64,000 bases of DNA, taken from Sphagnum compactum (Eukaryota > Bryophyta > Sphagnopsida > Sphagnales). The stretch is taken from the NCBI GenBank assembly GCA_965153455.1, contig OZ234500.1, positions 13,162,557-13,226,556 on the forward strand, written 5' to 3'. The notes below the pieces were generated by a model that searched no databases, was not told the origin of the DNA, and saw nothing but the letters and a program-made list of their open reading frames with translations. The position numbers and the translations under genes are program-made. Position 1 is the stretch's first letter. Every line of letters begins with the position of its first letter. Of this stretch, positions 1 to 11,892 are shown one piece after another.

Positions 1-2492
1 CTTTATCTTCAACTTCCTTCTTGTGACGTCGATCCAGCTCACTCATGCTGTCAGCCCATTTTATCTTCTCTTGTATTGTAAGCAGCAGACTGTCAGAGTT
101 ACCCAACCTGCCAGTCATAAAAGTTCAACCCTAGTGAGTAAAAGTCATGCATTCGACCCCCATACTTGCCTGCCATCATATTTCTGCTATGCACTCCATG
201 CTGTACATAGTGTTTGGCAGCCATCAAGAACAAAATTGTCATATCAAGCAAACAATACCGGGATAGTAAGAAAAAGGTGAGGCAATGTCACCATGTTGCC
301 AAGGTCTGAATCATATTGTCTAGCTGTTCAGGTCTTAAGTCCCTGCCGGCTGCAAAATGCACCTGCTTCCCACAGTGCAAATCTTCACTTCCTGCAATGA
401 TTTGGAGTTTGAATATAGTTCCCTCACACAGTTTATTACAATCTCTGACGTCTGAGAATAGAAAATGCAGCTAAGTCTACATCAAGAGAGCCATAAGTGA
501 TTCCTTGCCTTCACATAACAATGACTTGGCAAAGAAGGAACAACTCACCAGACCCTTGTTGACCAAACATCAAAAAGGAGAGAAGGTCTCTGAAGGTTTG
601 AGCTTTACCAGTTCCTGTACATTTAACAAGACATGGGCACATGTGCAAACAGCTGCATTGCAGGTGACAGATACAGAAAGAAACTCACCTCAAAGCAACG
701 GCGTCGCTGATCGAGCTTCCCTCTTACAATACCCTACACCTCCCCATACCCCCAGGTTTCATGTCAGACATACAAAGAAATTTAATATACCTTGAAGTAC
801 TTGACAAAACAATTGGAAAGAAGCATAAAATTGAGAACCGAGAACACTTCTGGCATCAGACACAGGAGATACCAGTATGTACATTCTGGAGAAATTGAAA
901 ATCGGGGGGCTTACAGAGTACATGCAGTCATTAATCAGCAGATCTTCCAGCTCTCGCACATTTGAGATGTTCAGTTGTTGCATCAACAAGTCATATGGCA
1001 AAACCTACACAAACAGACAGTGAGATACAGATTTCTCACACAATTATGATGTTGTGAGAAGAAATCACATTCAGCATTTTGAACCCAGGGTACAATGGCA
1101 TACAGAAACATTTCTTCCTGGTAGTAAAGTAGGTCCCTGAATTGAACTTTCTCCAAATATAAGGAATGCAGACTTCACCGTCATGAAACAAGGTCTTCTT
1201 CAATAATTTTCACCAAAGGAAGCATGTCAAAACATTGTCTCCTTGAAATCACAAATAAGAAACTCCATATGATACAGTTACATGGTTATAGATGCATTGC
1301 AGCTCTACTGAAGGATGATTGCTCCTGGGGCCTTGGGGGCTAAACCTAACCAAAAGTCTGGGAAGTAATAATACTTGATGAGTCACAGAAAGGTGGGACA
1401 TAGTGGGCTCTAACCTTGTATCTTTCTGCAAGTGTCATGACTGTGAGCTGCTTGAGTTTCAGCTCTTGCTGTGGCTCTAGTGCCGGTAGCAACTGTGCAT
1501 TACCTGCAGGCAACAATCACCCAAATGACTCAAGCTTGACAGATTGCCCTGACTGTCACACAGAGTAACCCTCAAATGTAGATAACTAACTCAAATCTCC
1601 TAGTCTCTTATGCAACACTTCTCCCAAATGTTCTACTCATCAGAGAGAAAGTAAAGGTTCAAGGCATGTCTAGCAAATAGTGCACATTCTTTAGAGCCTT
1701 ACTCTTGTAATCGGACCAGATGCTGTATGCAAAGAGACAGAGAAGATCCAAAGCTCCTGAATGTTCAGTTCATCAGAGACAAAGAAAATGTTCAAGGTAT
1801 GTCTAGCACAAAGTACACATTCCATAGAGGCTTACTCTTGTAATCGGACCAGATGCCATATGCAAAAAGACGGAGAAGATCCAAAGCTCCTGAATGTTCA
1901 GTTCCTTTCAGCTGCAGGTAAAACAGAAATTCCAGGTCAAGTTTCTGATGCACAGTGCTCTACTTTAGTTGCTGTTTTCATTGCCATTACTGCCCACATA
2001 CTCTGACCTTCATTCTCTGAGCAATTTGCCATGAAAGTATGTGAAAATCCTGGAGGAGGAGTCATTGTCTAACATAGGAAACACTAACCTGAAGCAAAAA
2101 AAATCTAGGTCAGAGAAGGAAGATTGCTGGACAGACTCATCGTCACCTCCAGCAACAAGCACTTGAGATACAAACCCTAAATCTTACAGAAGATCAAACA
2201 TCAGAACACGTGACATCGAGAGACTAAATACCAAAGATACGTATAAAGATCGCAGAGCAAGGGGACAATGGAAAGCACGGCAGCAGCTGCTGAAGCGAGT
2301 GTAGGAGAAAAAAACTCTGAACAGGCCAATAACCTCAGCAATATGGCTGCAAGAAAGAAGCTCGGAGAAGGCAAACAGTTGAGGATTGGAAGTAGCATGA
2401 GTGATAAGCTCTACAGCAGCCCGGCCTCGTGCATCTCTTGCTAGAAGTACAAATTGGTGTACAAGATCGGCCTGCTTCTGCTCCACCTCCAT
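1..2492 (-). CDS. CSN7: COP9 signalosome subunit 7 (partial, 3' end beyond window)
   Basis: CSN7 is a PCI-domain subunit of the COP9 signalosome, the nuclear complex that removes NEDD8/RUB1 from cullins and so controls cullin-RING ubiquitin ligases. Exons on the minus strand: 2492-2334, 1911-1836, 1503-1415, 1004-915, 733-689, 362-292 and 107 to beyond base 1. All junctions are GT-AG with matching phase, giving 212 residues. The product begins MEVEQKQADLVHQF and contains LDLLRLFAYGIWSDYK, LKLKQLTVMTLAE, the PCI core NISNVRELEDLLINDCMY, FAAGRDLRPEQL and IKWADSMSELDRRHKKE. All follow plant CSN7 in order. Plant CSN7 is about 260 residues, so only the charged C-terminal tail is missing. The ATG at 2492 fits the family N-terminus. 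Exon 2 lies in a tandem duplication (separate entry). No disabling change is seen. Confidence 0.93.
1638..1903 (-). repeat. 133-bp tandem duplication containing CSN7 exon 2
   Basis: Two direct copies, 1638-1770 and 1771-1903, abut exactly at the sequence catcagaga. Each holds most of CSN7 exon 2 plus its GTAAG donor and downstream intron. The copy nearer the gene start (1771-1903) is joined to a good CTGCAG acceptor and is the one used in the CDS. In the second copy the bases that should hold the acceptor are replaced by the repeat junction. It also reads Cys and Ser where the used copy reads Arg and Gly (LDLLCLFAYSIW). The nearest AG would shift the frame. It is probably an unused relic exon. 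Confidence 0.88.
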
Positions 2493-2870
2493 CTGCCACC
2501 CCTACTCCCCTGGAAGTGGTCGAACCAATCCCAAAAGACTATCTTTCACTCCTGAACTTATGAAACTCGAATTGCAGAATCTCAATCACAAAGCCATATA
2601 TCCAAAAACTGAGCCTCGATCTTCAACTTCCGATCCTAGATCGCCGATCGCTTCAGCAAATGGCCGAAGACAAAGGGGTCGATTTCTTACTCGTCTTGTT
2701 CACCGGGCTTCTTCCCGCAGAGGCCCGTCTCCAATTAGGGTTTCACCAATACATTTAATAAAAAAAGATAGTATTTGCCAGATTTCTATACGTGGCTCAA
2801 TAGCCAAAAGTAGGATATCTTTTTTTTACATTGTAATAGCCATTTTTGGCTAAAGTGGCTTATGGATGGT
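2493..2870 (-). promoter_or_regulatory. CSN7 5' UTR and promoter region
   Basis: This is more GC-rich than the flanking intergenic DNA and directly upstream of the CSN7 ATG. No clear TATA box is seen. Around 2780-2800 is the string agatttctatacgtgg followed by agccaaaag, which recurs almost unchanged near 19672-19705. It includes an ACGTGG core of the kind found in G-box/ABRE sites. Whether it is a regulatory element or a shared repeat cannot be decided from sequence. Confidence 0.4.
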
Positions 2871-5730
2871 TGTTAAGTGGAAGGACCCTTTAAGAATTTG
2901 GAGCTTTTAATGCATGGCAATTGTTTCATTGAAGGGTGTTCAAACCCTAATATTTCTCAATACATTCTAACTCTATTATAACTAATCTCAAGTTTCAACA
3001 AGAGCATGACACCATTTTCCATTCCCTTGGACATTTTCATGCCATCTTGAAATTACATGATAGATCACAATTTAAGGATTTGTGGTCGTAGGTGCATTTA
3101 TAATTTTGAAAATGAGTTTTCCTTGATGTAAATGAAGAATTGATTGAACATTAGGTAGTCCAATTGTATGCAATGTGCAAGATGTTGCCACCAACAATTT
3201 TTTTATTGGAAATATTCAAATTTCAACATTCAAAAAAATGATATTTTGGAAGTTTTTCAATTGTTAGTTAGAAGTGAGGAAAAAAATTTCCAATTCCATG
3301 TAGTTGATTTTCATTGTGTAACCAAAAATTTAAAAAGATGATAAAGATTTGTACTTTATTTATAGTTAATATCTAGATTTGGCCCAATCTTCCTAGGGAT
3401 GATTATCATTTTAAAAATATATTTATATGGATGATAACCATTTTGGCTATCCAAAAAAGAACCTAATTTAAATATATTGATTGTCATCATGAAAGGAATG
3501 TGAAATATTGTAAAAGGCAATCAATAAAAAGTGTTTTTGTTTTTGGTAAGTAGCCATAATTATTAATAATTATGAGTGTTGGGTGGGTATGTCCATTTCA
3601 ACATTCCAATTGGTTAATATTAAAGATTTTCTAATTTTGGATATTGGGTATGAACATGAGTATTCAAATCCTTTTGAAATGGATAAATCATATGGGTTTA
3701 TATAAAGATCTATGTCTTTTTGGTGGGATCTAGGTATCAACATAAATAGACAATAACGTCATATCAATTTGTATGAGATATGTATTTGGCTATCAAATAT
3801 TTACATTAAAATATTCACAATGCTGGTTCATTATTGAGAAAATGGTCAATTGTCAACAACGGTTGAAGGTAGTCATTTATTTTTCAATTTAGCCAAAATG
3901 ATGAGCATGTCAAAATAAATTTTGCATTAAATGGTGACACACTTGTAAAGGTCATTAAAATAGTAAACATCTAACACAAGAAAAGGTGTGATAAAAAAGA
4001 GGAGAACACTAATCATCCAATTTATTAACACAAAGCCCTAATTTTGAATAGTTTTATTAAAAGGTGTAACCACAATACAATATACATTGAATTCCCCTTT
4101 GTTCAAGTTTAATACAAATAAATTAAAAATAACAATAAAACCCATCATAAAATTAGTAATTTATAATGATCATACAAGCGATAATTTTTATGAAGGGTAT
4201 TTGATTGACCAACATTCATAATAATGATCATACAATTAATAATTTTTATATAAATGATCAAATACATGATAAATTCTCATTATTGTGCATTACTTTTCAA
4301 ACTTCACATTCTAAAAGTAAGTAGAAAATAAGTTTTTCAATTACAAACAACTTTTGCACTCTATTTTTTTAGTGTAGACTTTTACAAAATATGAGTGAAA
4401 TAAGTTTTTAACAAATTAAAAATAAAACAAAAATTTGATTTCATACCTCAAATAATATTAGGGGTATATGGGTACATGTATTATTAGGGTATCACAATAG
4501 GAACCATGAATAAAACAAGACTACTATTGAATCTTTTTCTTTACCTTGTGGTAGCCCATGTGAACACAACTTTCTTTATGCACAATGAAGATGTTCAAGG
4601 TGAATCCCATGATGAATATGTCAATTATGAGCTATTAAAATTACTTCAATAATTTGACACATCTAAACCCCTTATTAAGATGTCCATGACATGTGACTAA
4701 AGCTATAAGTGTGGGAGCACCTTCCGTATGTGTAAGGTCCTTTCAATCGATGAAAGGATGTTCCCACATGGGGAGGTGCTTTGAAATACAAAGAAAACAA
4801 CGGTTGCAATGCTTTACAAATGGCATAGAGACTCGTGGTTTGGGAAGACTTGGTACATCATGATTGAATGGTCACCTAACGACACGCCCACATGCACAAC
4901 ACATGCTACCACACTATTCCCAAGGCCATGCAAATTGTTATGTATCTGATTATTTGATTTTTTTCACAAAAAATACGATAGTTTACTCTCTAAATAATTT
5001 CATTTACCTACTCATATGATAATATCATGTTAGTAGATCATGGAAAATATAATAATTTCAAATTTAAAAAAAAGGAATTAACTTTTTGAAAAGAAAATAA
5101 TTATTCGTTTTGTTAATGTGGAAATTGACCCTAGGCTACGGTACTAGATCTGCTTGTAAGTCTTCCTTGTGGATATAATGTAGATCCTCTTTTCCTTGTG
5201 TAATAATAAGGGGAGATCCTTCTTCTTCTTCTTATTTTTTTCATTTTTTGAATGTCCATTTTGTGAGTGTTTACCGTGACCTTCATAATTTTCAATGTTG
5301 GTCGATTCGTTGAGAAAAACACTTGATTATCAATACGATTGTTAATAATAACTTACCTAACAATTTTTTCATAAAAATACATCTAGAAAAAAGCCTATCA
5401 ATCTATTAGATATCATCCAAAGAACTTGCTAAGCCCCTTTGTATCGGTAACTGAATTTTCAAATTCTAATAACCTACTGAGATGATTAAAATTTCATCCA
5501 AAGTAGGTTATCAATTTTTAAATCCTAAACTAGTTTGGTACTACACATGGTAGTACCATCATGTACTCTGACATTGGAACAAAATTCCTTTCATAAACTG
5601 AAATGGAATTCCTTCCAATTTCAGAACAAATCTTAGATCTCTTGTCCTTTGCATATTGTGGTGTGATTGCACATGCAAGTTTTTTGAAGAGAGACACTTG
5701 AGGATTTGAAATGTGGCACTTATCACTTAC
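2871..5730. other. AT-rich intergenic DNA, no gene recognised
   Basis: Nothing with coding character was found. There are many homopolymer A/T runs and short random ORFs only. A small imperfect hairpin lies near 4714-4775, where agcaccttccgtatgtg faces cacatggggaggtgct. It is probably degraded transposon sequence. Confidence 0.6.
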
Positions 5731-5733
5731 TTA

Positions 5734-6088
5734 GAGCAACTCCACCCATGCTGACTGCTGAATATGTGATCCCACAAATTAAAATTGGATGAAGAAGAGT
5801 GAGAACATGTTGGTTTGGCTCAGCAAAATGGTTTTGGCCCAGGAGTTGTGTGCAGTTTGTTGAGGCTGTAAAAGGCCACAACAAACCCAAACTCCTGCTG
5901 GTCCTTGTTTCCGATTGCGTAATCATAATGATTGGTCCAGGTGGTTTATCATTAGTAACCCCCGACCTATTTGCAGTCCCAGTTTTAGCTTTATGGGGGA
6001 GGTTGGAATATAGCTAATAACCTAGCCTACACTTGGATGCGAGACATGTTTTTGCAGGGTGACCTACTAAGCACCGTTGGAGATTCTC
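5734..6088. mobile_element. Probable MITE with TTA target duplication
   Basis: The 355-bp segment begins GAGCAACTCCACCCATGCT. The reverse complement of its end reads GAGAATCTCCAACGGTGCT, so it has imperfect terminal inverted repeats of about 20 bp. It is flanked by TTA on both sides (5731-5733 and 6089-6091). A GAGCATCTCCAAC-type terminus is common in plant MITEs, and a TTA duplication suggests PIF/Harbinger, but the termini are diverged. No transposase is encoded. Confidence 0.5.
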
Positions 6089-6091
6089 TTA

Positions 6092-8805
6092 GTTAGTAAT
6101 GGCTTACATAGTCCTGTGGCCTGTGCTGCTGGTCCAAGAATGAACCTGGCCTTGACCATAGATGTCTTATTGTAAACAACAAAATTAAATTTTAGATTAA
6201 TTTTCAGTGACGAAAATTACTCAAACTTCAATATCTCCCCCCACCTTAGGTTAAATAATTTTTTTACAATATCACCTCCAAGAAACCTCTCTCATCAAGG
6301 GCTTTTCAATATTAGCAAGAGCATATTGGCCCCATTTTCCCTAAAATATTTTAGTTTTGAATTTGTTCAAGTTTCCTTGATAGAATTGTTCAAATTTTAA
6401 TAACCCTTGCACCATAGATTTAGAGTCAAAACATTACCAAACCACCTTTAATGCACCCTTACTCATTGAGGGCTTTCTAATGGTACTGATAGCATCCGAG
6501 GGGCACTAAGGTTTAAGAGATCTCTCCACATGACAAACAAACCAAACAAACAAATTATCTTCTTTAGCCATTGATTTGGTATTTTGCTAGGGTGGGTGCA
6601 CATGGTATATAGTTTGATTTATGCATGGTATGAAAGCACCCTATCAAGGTTGTTGGGTGGTTCCTTACATTTATGAAGAACCTTTGGTTTTTGGTTCTAA
6701 AAAAAATAATTACAATGGTTCCATTTTGATTTGACACATAAACTGAACCAGCAATCTAGTTATGGGTCTAGATCTTCAAAAAATAAAAAAATTCCAGTTT
6801 TGGTTATGATTTTGAAAATCAAATCCAATTCTGATTCAATTCCCAATAGCTCATTATGGAACCAAATGGTTAGTTGTCAATTAACCCTTAGTTAATTATT
6901 AATTAGCCCCCAATAAACCATTGATTCTATCCAACATTGGACCCTATGAAATTGTATAACTTGAGGTAATCCCAACATTGTACCAATATTAGCCTAGTAA
7001 CAATGTGCGGTAATACGAATTTCATATCAATGTCACACCAATTTTATGTTAGTTCGAAAAATGTCATGTTTAAACTACTGTTGGTAGGTTTTTGATTTTA
7101 TGCAATTTTTAATTTTAGTGGTCAAGCTCTAGGGATTCCAAACTAAAGGTTTAGAGTTTTGTTAAAACTACCATTGAAACCCTATATCTAATAACTATTG
7201 TGAGTTGGGAAAAGAACCTAAATTATATCCGAAAGTTTTGGAATATTTCTTATAAATTCAAAACCTTACTTGAAAAGATAATCAAAGCTATAAAATATAT
7301 GATACGCAAGATTGTGTGTCTTGTCAAAAATTAATACTTGCACAACACTAGTTTGAACCCAAATGGACCCAAAACCACTTGTTTGTATTGTAATGATTCA
7401 ATCACCAAACTACATTTTTTACATCATAACTTTTTAGTTTAAAGTTTACACATACCAAGGTAGGAGATTGTGGCATGTGTAAATTTTAAATAAAAAGGCG
7501 TACAACAAGCTTTACACACGGGCGTATGATCTAGTGATAAAAAAGCTTTTTAAATGCTTAGGTAGTTTTGGGTTTGATCCTCATGTGAGGTTCTTTACTT
7601 TGAAGTTTTGACCAACCTACCCTACTTATCCTTAGACCATGGCTTTGAGAATCATAGTTGAGTAAACATGTAATACCTTGCTTGAGGATAAAGAAAATGA
7701 GACTTCAAATACTTTGCCCAATTCTTTGTGAGTTGAATCTCTTCAATTTGATACATGATGGATAGGGTATCAACTTGGGTATCACATGGGTTGATACCCA
7801 TCAATGTTTTCTTGGAAAAATGAGGTTGAACTTTGACTTGATTTTGAACTTATAGTTGGTACCCACTTAACACTAGTTTTAGCAAGAGACCAATTGCTAG
7901 GTCTACTAGGTACGTTCTTTCTTTTTCGAAATTTAGAATTGGCCATCTAGGCACCTAAAAACTGGCCTAATGACCAAACTTGAAATTGTCACAAAACCCG
8001 GATCTAAAAAACATTCATATATATACATACATGCCTCATACCTACTAAAGATTAGTCTTACAACCAATATCACAAGACGGGGCTAATATGAAAGTTTTAA
8101 AAAATACACACAATAATAAAACCAAGCTAGTATGAAATTATTAAAAAAAAACACCAAGATACTAAATACCAAGAGTAGGCTATTAATATCAAAAGTTGAT
8201 AATAAACCACAAAATACTAAAATATTTAGAAAAAAGGACCCAATACTAGGACTAAGCTGGTCTATGAATTTAAAGAGGACCCAATACGGCAACTAGGTTG
8301 GTCATTGGTATGAAAATTCAAAAAATCATCCAACACTAAGACTAGATTGGTATGTTCAAAGGTTTAGAGCACGTCTTCACACTTAGTAACGTCCCACGAG
8401 CATTACACCTCGCATGGGCCCTTGTTTTGGTAAAGCCCACATTGGCCTCAAGCCTTGGAGTGCACCTCACTAGCCTAATAGACAAGGTCACTCTTGGCAT
8501 GAAAAAGAGATTAATATAGTACCTTTTTTAGGTTCAGCACTCAAGTGCCAAATAAAATTATTTTATTTTTCAAAATTCCCTTTGGCAGTAAAAATAATAA
8601 TTTATACAATTATGGCAATTAAATAAACAGTTTTTTTTTTTTTCCTTCATAGGTTCTTGGGCCTTTGAACCTCTACCATAATGTGATTTTTAACTACAAT
8701 ATTATTTACTTCATCTTTCTGATCTACCAAATTATAAGACACAAAAACGTTTGTCAATTATTGAATACTTGCTTCACAAATGGACTGGATTAAAGCAAAA
8801 GAAGG
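6092..8805. other. AT-rich intergenic DNA with one tRNA-like SINE head
   Basis: No gene was recognised. The only structured piece is a tRNA-like stretch at about 7520-7592 (separate entry). The ORFs present are short, low-complexity and show no family resemblance. Confidence 0.6.
7520..7592 (+). mobile_element. tRNA-like SINE head (possible)
   Basis: An A-box-like tctagtgataaaaaagc (about 7529) is followed about 40 bp later by a B-box-like gggtttgatcc (about 7570), the spacing of a polymerase III internal promoter. It does not fold as a clean tRNA gene and has no anticodon arm I can defend. It is best read as an old tRNA-derived SINE or tRNA relic. Confidence 0.35.
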
Positions 8806-8806
8806 T

Positions 8807-9480
8807 TTTGGGTTTCTGCCAATTTTTGTATTTTGCCCTTCTTTGTAAGTTTCTTAAATTTTTTGACATTTCAAATTGGGTTTCCACCCAAATTTTCCCT
8901 TCTTGGTAATTTTCCTAAATTTCGAAATTTCAAATTGGGTTTCCACCAAATTTTTGTAATTTGCGCTTCTTTGTAATTTTCCTAAATTTCGACATTTCAA
9001 ATTGGGTTTCCACCAAATTTTTGTAATTTGCGTTTCTTTGTAATTTTCCTAAATTTGGAAATTTCAAATTGGGTTTCCACCAAATTTTTGTAATTTGCGC
9101 TTCTTTGTAATTTTCCTAAATTTCGACATTTCAAATTGGGTTTCCACCAAATTTTTGTAATTTGCGCTTCTTTGTAATTTTCCTAAATTTTGACATTTCA
9201 AATTGGGTTTCCACCAAATTTTTGTATTTTGCCCAAGTTCTTCGTAATTTTCCTAAACTTCAATATTTCAAATTGGGTTTTCACCAAATTTTTGTAATTT
9301 GCGTTTCTTTGTAATTTTCCTAAATTTCGACATTTCAAATTGGGTTTCCACCAAATTTTTGTAATTTGCGTTTCTTTGTAATTTTCCTAAACTTCGACAT
9401 TTCAAATTGGGTTTCCACCAAATTTTTTGTATTTTGCCCAAGTTCTTTGTAATTTTCTTAAAATGTTGACATTTCAAATA
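8807..9480. repeat. 67-bp tandem repeat array
   Basis: About ten copies. The anchor attgggtttccacc recurs at about 8875, 8934, 9001, 9068, 9135, 9202, 9272, 9339 and 9406, a 67-bp period with one 59-bp and one 70-bp unit. Each unit carries ttgtaattttcctaaattt and catttcaa. The copies are very similar, implying recent amplification or homogenisation. Open frames across it are by-products of the periodicity. Confidence 0.92.
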
Positions 9481-11892
9481 GATGGTTTCAGGTTCATTCG
9501 TTTTTGTCGTGTCACGTATCACTTGGTTGGATTAATTTGTAACATGTTACCTTGGTTTGATTCCTCTGTAAATAAATACCTATAACTTATAACCAGTGTC
9601 AAAATCCAATCTTTAAATTTCATTCCATTTATTTTCGTGTGTAGCACTTTCTGCCATGTCACATTTTGGTTAAAATGAAATAGGTATATTTTTAATATTG
9701 AGATTGATATAACCATTGTATGAAATTGATATGAATTCATGTCCTTACTAAGTAGGTATTGATACAAGGCTAGTTTCATTCCATGTCCCAACTAACATGC
9801 ATGCATTGTGTTGTGACCTTAGTCTTGGTTTCATGATTAAGAATAAAGTATGAGAAGGAAATCAGGTTGAAATAATATTTTAAGATTTAGACACATTCAC
9901 ATGTGCAAGAATAAATTCATCCTAACACTCCCATTTTAAAATTGAAATCCCATGGTGTTTTGAACATTTGAAACAAGGTTTGAAGGATCAAAAGTTGTCC
10001 TTGAATTATGCACTCTTTGCAAAGGTTTTGAAACCAAGATATCCAAAGATAGCTCACATTTCCAATTTTGAGATCTAAAGCACAAGATATGACCATTCTT
10101 ATTCAAACTAGCAAGCCATTTAAACAACCAATAGATGGGTTCAAATGACCTCCAAATGGAATGTGTAACATGACATTGGAAAGGTCTTTTCTTTGGTTAC
10201 AACTTTGCCCTTGAAAGTTTCAAAATTGAAGTCATATGTAAGAATTATGATCCCACAAAAGAAGAAGATTCATAATTTAATAATTAAACAAATTAATTAA
10301 GACTCCCATTTTGGAATCCTTGCAATTATAGCACTTCAATCTAATCCTCACTATCATCTACAGAATATAGTTTAAAGAAGATAATGGTGATTTTAAAAAA
10401 AAATTGGGTTGTGTTGAATCATGTGAGCGTTTGTTTCTTGTGATTTAGTCCATGCACCATTTTGATTCTAATTTGCACCAATTGCCTTCTCTCAATTTGT
10501 ACAAACTAGCTTCACCTTGAATTAACATTTGTAAACTTGTCCTAGTCCCATCCTAAAACTTTCATACTTTTTTTTCTCTCTAGGGAGCTAAGGAATGCAC
10601 CTTAGGTTTGAATTTTATTACAAAATTGAAAAGCATGTTTTTTTACCTAGATACCATTTTATAAAGTTAAGGGTGCATCAGATTTAAATTAAGATCAATG
10701 TTTTATCTGAAGCAAACTTTTGTCATTTTTCAACAAAGAAATTAGATTTCTTATTTTAATGTAAATTCAACTAGTTTTGTTAAATCATTTGCTAAATTTC
10801 ACCAAATTTTGATACCAAAAAAATGCTAACTAGGATGAGATTGGTATTGCCTTAGGTTACACAAGTTTATATGATTATTTGATACGAAGACCAATATTAA
10901 ATTATATATACTAACGACCTAGTACCAACACTACTCCAAACTAGTGTTGACCAATGTTGAACAATTATTGAAAAATCAATTGGTTATTAACAAGGGTTCA
11001 AATGTTGATTATTATTAACATTTGTCAAGTATTGCTTGCAAGACATTAATTTCATGTAGTTTATTATTAGTGGTTTGAATCTAATTTAATGTGAATGAGG
11101 TTTTGATTTTTCTAATTTGGGGGGGTGGGGGGTTGTTGTGGGGCGAGGGTTATCCCATGACGTGATTTTAGAATTTCATTTTTTCGTTTTGAAATTTCAA
11201 AACACACAACAAAAATAGGCATGTGTTTTTTGTGTTTTTGAACTTGAATTCTCGTGGATGTATTTATCCCATATGGTTTGTCGAGAGTTCAACTCGCATG
11301 TATATAAATTGAAAAGGTGGGTAATAAGCAAGCACATTTTTTCTATTTTACAATATGGGGTCAAAAGAGGTGCTTATATTGGGGAGTACCCAATGTTCCA
11401 AAAAAATTGATGTTGATTTAATCATCATGACTCCTTCTCGAAAAGAAAATTAAAAAATAAAATGTAAGGGCACCCATGAACTAATTAATATGAATCACAC
11501 TATTAACACACACACATTCTTGAATGAGAGTGAAGCAAGGAGATCACATTTACATGACATAAGTGTGCATCATGTTGAATGTGATAATCAGTGTACAATG
11601 ATCTAGGCTAAAATACGGGTAGTAGGGTGGAGTGCTAGCATGGGGGTGAACAACATGTTTCAAAATGTGAAACCAAATGAACTAATTGGAACATCAAGCA
11701 AGGTTTGTGTTTTTCCCAATTTTGTGATGTTGCCAAAATGATGATCATCCACAAAAAGATTTAGCGAAATTTAAATATAGATTAGGTATGAAAGTAAAAG
11801 AAATATCAAGACTCCTTCACATTTTTGGCTACATGCTAAAACCCAATAGAGATTTCTCAAAAAAATTGTCAAAATCTTTATACTAAGAGGAA
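9481..11892. other. AT-rich intergenic DNA, no gene recognised
   Basis: No coding segment was recognised. The only compositional oddity is a G-rich run near 11120-11150 (ggggggtggggggttgttgtgggg). This stretch separates the 67-bp array from the 3' end of the NLR pseudogene. Confidence 0.6.

Noticed and set aside
8634-8643. CRISPR-like arrays among the short tandem repeats
   Set aside because: The repeats are contiguous without unique spacers, and the DNA is plant nuclear. CRISPR is not applicable.
9268-9522. ORF rich in Lys/Asn across the 67-bp array
   Set aside because: It is a product of AT-rich tandem repeats, not a protein family.
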